Source: Muribaculaceae bacterium | GTDB taxonomy: Bacteria; Bacteroidota; Bacteroidia; Bacteroidales; Muribaculaceae | Assembly: GCA_009775535.1 (NCBI GenBank) | Contig: VSPW01000056.1 | Coordinates: forward strand, 1-10,192 | Length of the DNA: 10,192 bases | Reading direction: 5' to 3' | Shown: positions 6,756 through 10,192 of the stretch, piece after piece | Numbering within the stretch: the stretch's first letter is position 1 | How the letters are laid out: each line of letters begins with the position of its first letter | The notes under the pieces: model-generated | Databases searched by the model: none | Told to the model about the DNA's origin: nothing | Seen by the model: the letters and a program-made list of their open reading frames with translations, nothing else | Position numbers and translations under genes: made by a program

Positions 6756-8792
6756 ATGAAATTCCCTAACAACAGACTTATACACATAACCATCCTGGCA
6801 GCAGCGACTATATTGGTGACATATTTCTATCCCCGCCAGGAACAGAACATGTACAGGTACGAGCAAGGCCGCCCATGGACATATGCACAGCTGGTAGCCC
6901 CGTTCGACATACCGATACACCCCGACTCATCACGTATAAGGCAAGCCAGGGACTCCCTGAACAAAGCATTCATACCGATATACACACGTGATGAAAGCAT
7001 ACTGGACAGGATAAACGATTCACTGTACAAAAAAATCGGCGCCTTCCAGGCCAATCTGGTGATGCCGGCTGTGCGCAACATGTACTCCAGAGGGGTCATC
7101 CCATCCTCCGATGAACGTGACAAGATACCCGGGACATCAGACTCACTAAGGCTGCGGAACAGGAACAATGTATTGTCACGCAAAGGCGTGAACGAAATGA
7201 CTTCGCTGGAACACGTCCAACAGACCGTATCAGGAATAATCCACGACCAGACATTGCGCCAGGCTGCACTCAACATCATGACGCCCAACATCGTATACGA
7301 CCAGGAAATGTCGCAACGCATGTATGAACAAGAACTCCTGCCGTATTCCATCGACCTGGGCGTGATACAGCAAGGACAAACCATCATCGACAAAGGAGCT
7401 ATAGTCAGCGCACAGGACTGCATCAACCTGGCTACATATGAACGCATGCTGTCCGAACGCAACTCATCCGAGATACAGTCACAATTGCTGCTTATCCTGG
7501 GCGAAGGAGCATTTGTCCTGCTAATATTCGTAGCGCTCACCATCTATCTGGCATCTTTCGCTAAAAATGTATATGAGGACAAAAGGCAGTTCCTGTCCGT
7601 AATCCTTCTCATCACAGTATTCTTTATCTTTGCCGTAGCCATGAACCACTTCATTCCAAACGGCATATATATAGTACCTTTCTCCATTGTACCGATACTG
7701 ATACTGGTGTTTTTCGATGCGCGTACTGCCATTTTTACACACATTGCCGAAGTGATGCTCTGTGCGGCCTTCGCTCCTTTCACCCTTGAATTCATATTCA
7801 TGCAGCTTGCAGGAGGCTGTGCCGCCGTTTTCACACTGGAACAGCTTTCAAAACGGTCAGAACTGCTGCGTACGGCAGTATTCGTGGCTGTGACATACTG
7901 GATTAGCTACCTGGCCATTGAACTTATGCTCAACGGCTCAATGGAAGGCATATCATGGCGTATAGCTGCGTACATAACCATAAGCGCCGTGCTTACGTCA
8001 TTCGCATACATATTGATGTTTGTCTATGAGAAAGCATTCGGACTTATATCTGTGGTGACCCTTGTAGAGCTTGCCGACATAAACCATCCTCTCCTGAGGG
8101 AGCTCAGCGATAATTGCCCAGGCACATTCCAACATTCAATGGCTGTAAGCAACCTGGCCAGCGACGCGGCACTAAAAATAGGGGCAAACGTACAGCTTGT
8201 ACGTGCAGGGGCCCTGTACCACGACATAGGGAAACTGTCAAACCCGGCATTCTTTACCGAGAACCAGAGCGGAGTGAACCCGCACGAAGCCCTATCCCCG
8301 GTCAAAAGCGCCGAAATTGTCATAAATCATGTGACAGACGGCCTCCGCAGAGCCGACAAGGCAAACCTGCCGTCAGTGATAAGAAACTTCATAAGTGAAC
8401 ACCACGGAGCTGGCAAAGCCAAATATTTCTATTATACATACTGCAACCAACACCCCGATGAGAACGTAGACCCTGCCCCGTTCACATATCCTGGCCCGAA
8501 TCCCCGTTCACGGGAAACATCCATACTGATGATGGCCGATGCTGTCGAGGCGGCATCCCGTTCACTCAAGGAACACACTCCGGATGCAATATCCAATCTG
8601 GTCAACAAAATCATCGACGGACAGATTGCCGACGGGCTGCATAACGATTCCCCGCTATCTTTCCGCGATATAAATATGATAAAAGAGGCTTTCATTCGCC
8701 GGTTAAAGACAATATACCATTCACGCATATCCTACCCTGACGCACCGTCAAAAAAGGAGACAACAGTAGACAGCGGCAATAACACCGAGTGA
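6756..8792 (+). CDS. PgpH-type 7TM-HD membrane phosphodiesterase (predicted c-di-AMP hydrolase)
   Basis: This 678-residue protein has the three-part architecture of the 7TMR-HD family. It has one N-terminal helix (about 9-25) and a large extracytoplasmic domain (about 26-242, 7TMR-HDED type). Seven membrane helices follow (about 243-424), then a cytoplasmic HD domain (about 450-655). The metal-binding HD residues are all visible: H460 in FQHSMAV, HDIGK (H489, D490), H510 in NPHEALSP, H526, the EHHG motif (H549/H550) and D595 in MMADAVEAA. In Listeria, PgpH of this family hydrolyses the second messenger c-di-AMP to pApA, so the same reaction is predicted here from family knowledge. The external domain suggests a periplasmic signal controls activity. 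The gene lies 28 bases after relA/spoT and 19 bases before a PorW-like gene, so it is probably cotranscribed with both. No cyclase gene (CdaA/DisA type) is in the window. Confidence 0.92.
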   Translation: MKFPNNRLIHITILAAATILVTYFYPRQEQNMYRYEQGRPWTYAQLVAPFDIPIHPDSSRIRQARDSLNKAFIPIYTRDESILDRINDSLYKKIGAFQANLVMPAVRNMYSRGVIPSSDERDKIPGTSDSLRLRNRNNVLSRKGVNEMTSLEHVQQTVSGIIHDQTLRQAALNIMTPNIVYDQEMSQRMYEQELLPYSIDLGVIQQGQTIIDKGAIVSAQDCINLATYERMLSERNSSEIQSQLLLILGEGAFVLLIFVALTIYLASFAKNVYEDKRQFLSVILLITVFFIFAVAMNHFIPNGIYIVPFSIVPILILVFFDARTAIFTHIAEVMLCAAFAPFTLEFIFMQLAGGCAAVFTLEQLSKRSELLRTAVFVAVTYWISYLAIELMLNGSMEGISWRIAAYITISAVLTSFAYILMFVYEKAFGLISVVTLVELADINHPLLRELSDNCPGTFQHSMAVSNLASDAALKIGANVQLVRAGALYHDIGKLSNPAFFTENQSGVNPHEALSPVKSAEIVINHVTDGLRRADKANLPSVIRNFISEHHGAGKAKYFYYTYCNQHPDENVDPAPFTYPGPNPRSRETSILMMADAVEAASRSLKEHTPDAISNLVNKIIDGQIADGLHNDSPLSFRDINMIKEAFIRRLKTIYHSRISYPDAPSKKETTVDSGNNTE

Positions 8793-8811
8793 TCATACGT
8801 TATAATTGGTG

Positions 8812-10192
8812 ATGATGCGACCTGCAAAGATTCCTGCCTACCACTACCTGCTTGCCATAGCAACGATAATGATATCGCTGCTGAGCAGTTGCGGCCCATC
8901 AAAAAACACCGCACTGTCCAGGAACTACCAGGCATTCATCACCCGCTACAACATATACTACAACGGCGACACCCATTTCAAGGAGACACTACAGGAAATG
9001 GAATCCACCTATGAGGACGATTATTCACAAATGCTGTTCGTACACCCTTCGTCAGCAAGAACCCGCCCGCAGTCGCCACAGCCTGCAGGAGACTTCAACC
9101 GTTCAATCGAAAAGGCCCAGAAGGCAATCCAGCTGAGGTCCATCAAGAAACGCCCGGCCCGCAAAAGCGGTAAATCATCTGACCCTGAATACAAGGCTTG
9201 GATGAAACGAAGCGAATACAATCCGTTCCTACACAACGCATGGCTCATGATGGGCCGCTCACAATATTACAACGGTGACTTTGGCGGTGCGGCTTCCACA
9301 TTCGCCTATATAGCCAAACACTTCACATGGCTTCCCGGAACAGTCACCGAAGCACGGCTATGGCAGGCAAGATGCTACATAAATCTCGACTGGATGTTTG
9401 AAGCGGAGACAATCCTGGTGAGGATAAAGCCCGACCAACTTACCAGTGCGGCCCTCAGCAGCCTGTACAATTACACATATGCCGACTATTATATGCATAC
9501 CGGTTCGTATGCCGATGCCGTGCCATACATAAAGAATGCCTTAAAAGGCTCATCCAAACACCAGAAGACCCGCCTCAACTTCCTGCTGGGACAGATTTAT
9601 TCCCGAAACGGGGAGAAAGCACTCGCATATGAAGCCTTCAAAAAGGCCGGAAGTTCATCCTCTGCCAATTACCGTACAAAATTCAATGCAAGGATATCCC
9701 AAAGCGAAGTATACACCGGACAGGACATCGGACCGGAAGTGAAGGCGCTCAAAAAGATGGTAAAATATGACCGCAACAAAGAATACCTCGACCAGGTATA
9801 CTATGCAATAGGCAACCTCTACTTGTCACGCGCGGATACGGCAAATGCTATAGAGAACTATATACTTGCAGCCCAGAACAGCACACGCAACGGTATAGAA
9901 AAAGCCATCACCCAAATCACACTTGGCAACATATATTTCGACAGGCACGATTACATAAAGGCCCAACCATGCTTCTCGGAAGCGATGCCTTTGCTTCCTC
10001 CTGACTATCCCGGCTTCGACAACCTCAAAAAACGTAGCGATGTCCTGGACAACCTTACTATATATGCACAGAACGTACAGCTACAGGACTCGCTTCTGAA
10101 ACTGTCAAAAATGGATGAGTACGAAAGGAATGCCGTTGTAAATAAAATAATTAACGAACTAAAGCCGCAAGAAAAAGAAGCAGCGGAAGCAG
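8812..10192 (+). CDS. porW: PorW/SprE-like TPR lipoprotein of the type IX secretion system, N-terminal part (runs off right edge)
   Basis: The frame is open from the ATG at 8812 to the window end, giving 460 residues. A second ATG directly follows at 8815, and a GTG lies at 8809. The N-terminus has a hydrophobic helix ending in lipobox LLSSC, so C27 should be lipidated. After the cysteine comes GPSKNTALSRNYQAF, then TRYNIYYNGD, the N-terminal signature I associate with PorW (Porphyromonas) and SprE (Flavobacterium). TPR-like helical pairs are visible near 139-172, 182-203, 217-248, 253-281, 327-358 and 364-395. They include well-conserved stretches such as YNPFLHNAWLMMG, WQARCY and TRLNFLLGQ. 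PorW/SprE are outer-membrane lipoproteins needed for type IX secretion, and PorW is reported to contact the PorN/GldN part of the machine. It lies 19 bases after the PgpH-type gene. Whether this species has a working T9SS cannot be judged here, since many gut Bacteroidales keep PorW-like genes without clear T9SS activity. Confidence 0.85.
   Translation, partial: MMRPAKIPAYHYLLAIATIMISLLSSCGPSKNTALSRNYQAFITRYNIYYNGDTHFKETLQEMESTYEDDYSQMLFVHPSSARTRPQSPQPAGDFNRSIEKAQKAIQLRSIKKRPARKSGKSSDPEYKAWMKRSEYNPFLHNAWLMMGRSQYYNGDFGGAASTFAYIAKHFTWLPGTVTEARLWQARCYINLDWMFEAETILVRIKPDQLTSAALSSLYNYTYADYYMHTGSYADAVPYIKNALKGSSKHQKTRLNFLLGQIYSRNGEKALAYEAFKKAGSSSSANYRTKFNARISQSEVYTGQDIGPEVKALKKMVKYDRNKEYLDQVYYAIGNLYLSRADTANAIENYILAAQNSTRNGIEKAITQITLGNIYFDRHDYIKAQPCFSEAMPLLPPDYPGFDNLKKRSDVLDNLTIYAQNVQLQDSLLKLSKMDEYERNAVVNKIINELKPQEKEAAEA

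Noticed and set aside
6827..7543. Minus-strand open frame (238 codons)
   Set aside because: It is antisense to the extracytoplasmic domain of the PgpH-type gene and shows no motif or start context. It is best explained as a codon-composition shadow.
8114..8398. Plus-strand open frame of 94 codons
   Set aside because: It lies in another frame inside the conserved HD domain of the PgpH-type gene, and its Arg/Pro/Gly-rich translation is typical of an out-of-frame shadow.
8801..8808. TATAATTG before the PorW-like gene as a possible promoter
   Set aside because: It has one mismatch to TAnnTTTG and ends only three bases before the ATG at 8812, which would put the transcript start inside the coding region. 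No -33 partner is evident.
1..10192. Mobile element, defence island, CRISPR array or RNA gene
   Set aside because: No transposase, integrase, terminal repeats, spaced direct repeats or tRNA-like folds were seen. All seven genes read as chromosomal envelope, signalling or secretion functions.

Overview
The window looks like core chromosome of a member of the Bacteroidota, most likely the order Bacteroidales. Four things support this: a DUF4292 lipoprotein, a PorW/SprE-type protein of the type IX secretion system, a TAnnTTTG-type promoter, and the lack of strong Shine-Dalgarno sequences before the starts. ATA is a very common isoleucine codon throughout. I cannot settle the family or genus from the sequence alone. 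All seven genes lie on the + strand, tightly packed, and no reading frame appears broken. I see no tRNA, rRNA, CRISPR array, insertion sequence or phage gene.

Left block (1-4335) is a cell-envelope operon running in from the left edge. It holds the C-terminal part of a TPR protein, a DUF4292 outer-membrane-type lipoprotein, an EnvC-like coiled-coil/LytM protein that appears catalytically dead and so is a likely amidase activator, and a 14-helix polysaccharide-type flippase. The gaps are 18 and 9 bases, followed by a 13-base overlap, so these genes are probably cotranscribed and the last two may be translationally coupled.

The only real intergenic region (4336-4462, 127 bases) holds a clear Bacteroidota-type promoter, with TAACTTTG at 4405-4412. 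A perfect 9-base inverted repeat has one arm over the -33 element and the other in the leader.

Right block (4463-10192) starts at that promoter. It holds a long RelA/SpoT homologue with intact hydrolase and synthetase motifs, a PgpH-type 7TM-HD protein (predicted c-di-AMP phosphodiesterase), and the first 460 residues of a PorW/SprE-like TPR lipoprotein that runs off the right edge. Gaps are 28 and 19 bases. The block therefore pairs turnover enzymes for two nucleotide second messengers, (p)ppGpp and c-di-AMP, with a secretion-system lipoprotein.

I found no clearly new multi-gene defence or mobile system. The points most worth checking are the pairing of the two second-messenger enzymes with the PorW-like gene, the inverted repeat around their promoter, the flippase that lacks glycosyltransferase neighbours, and the LolB-like look of the DUF4292 protein.
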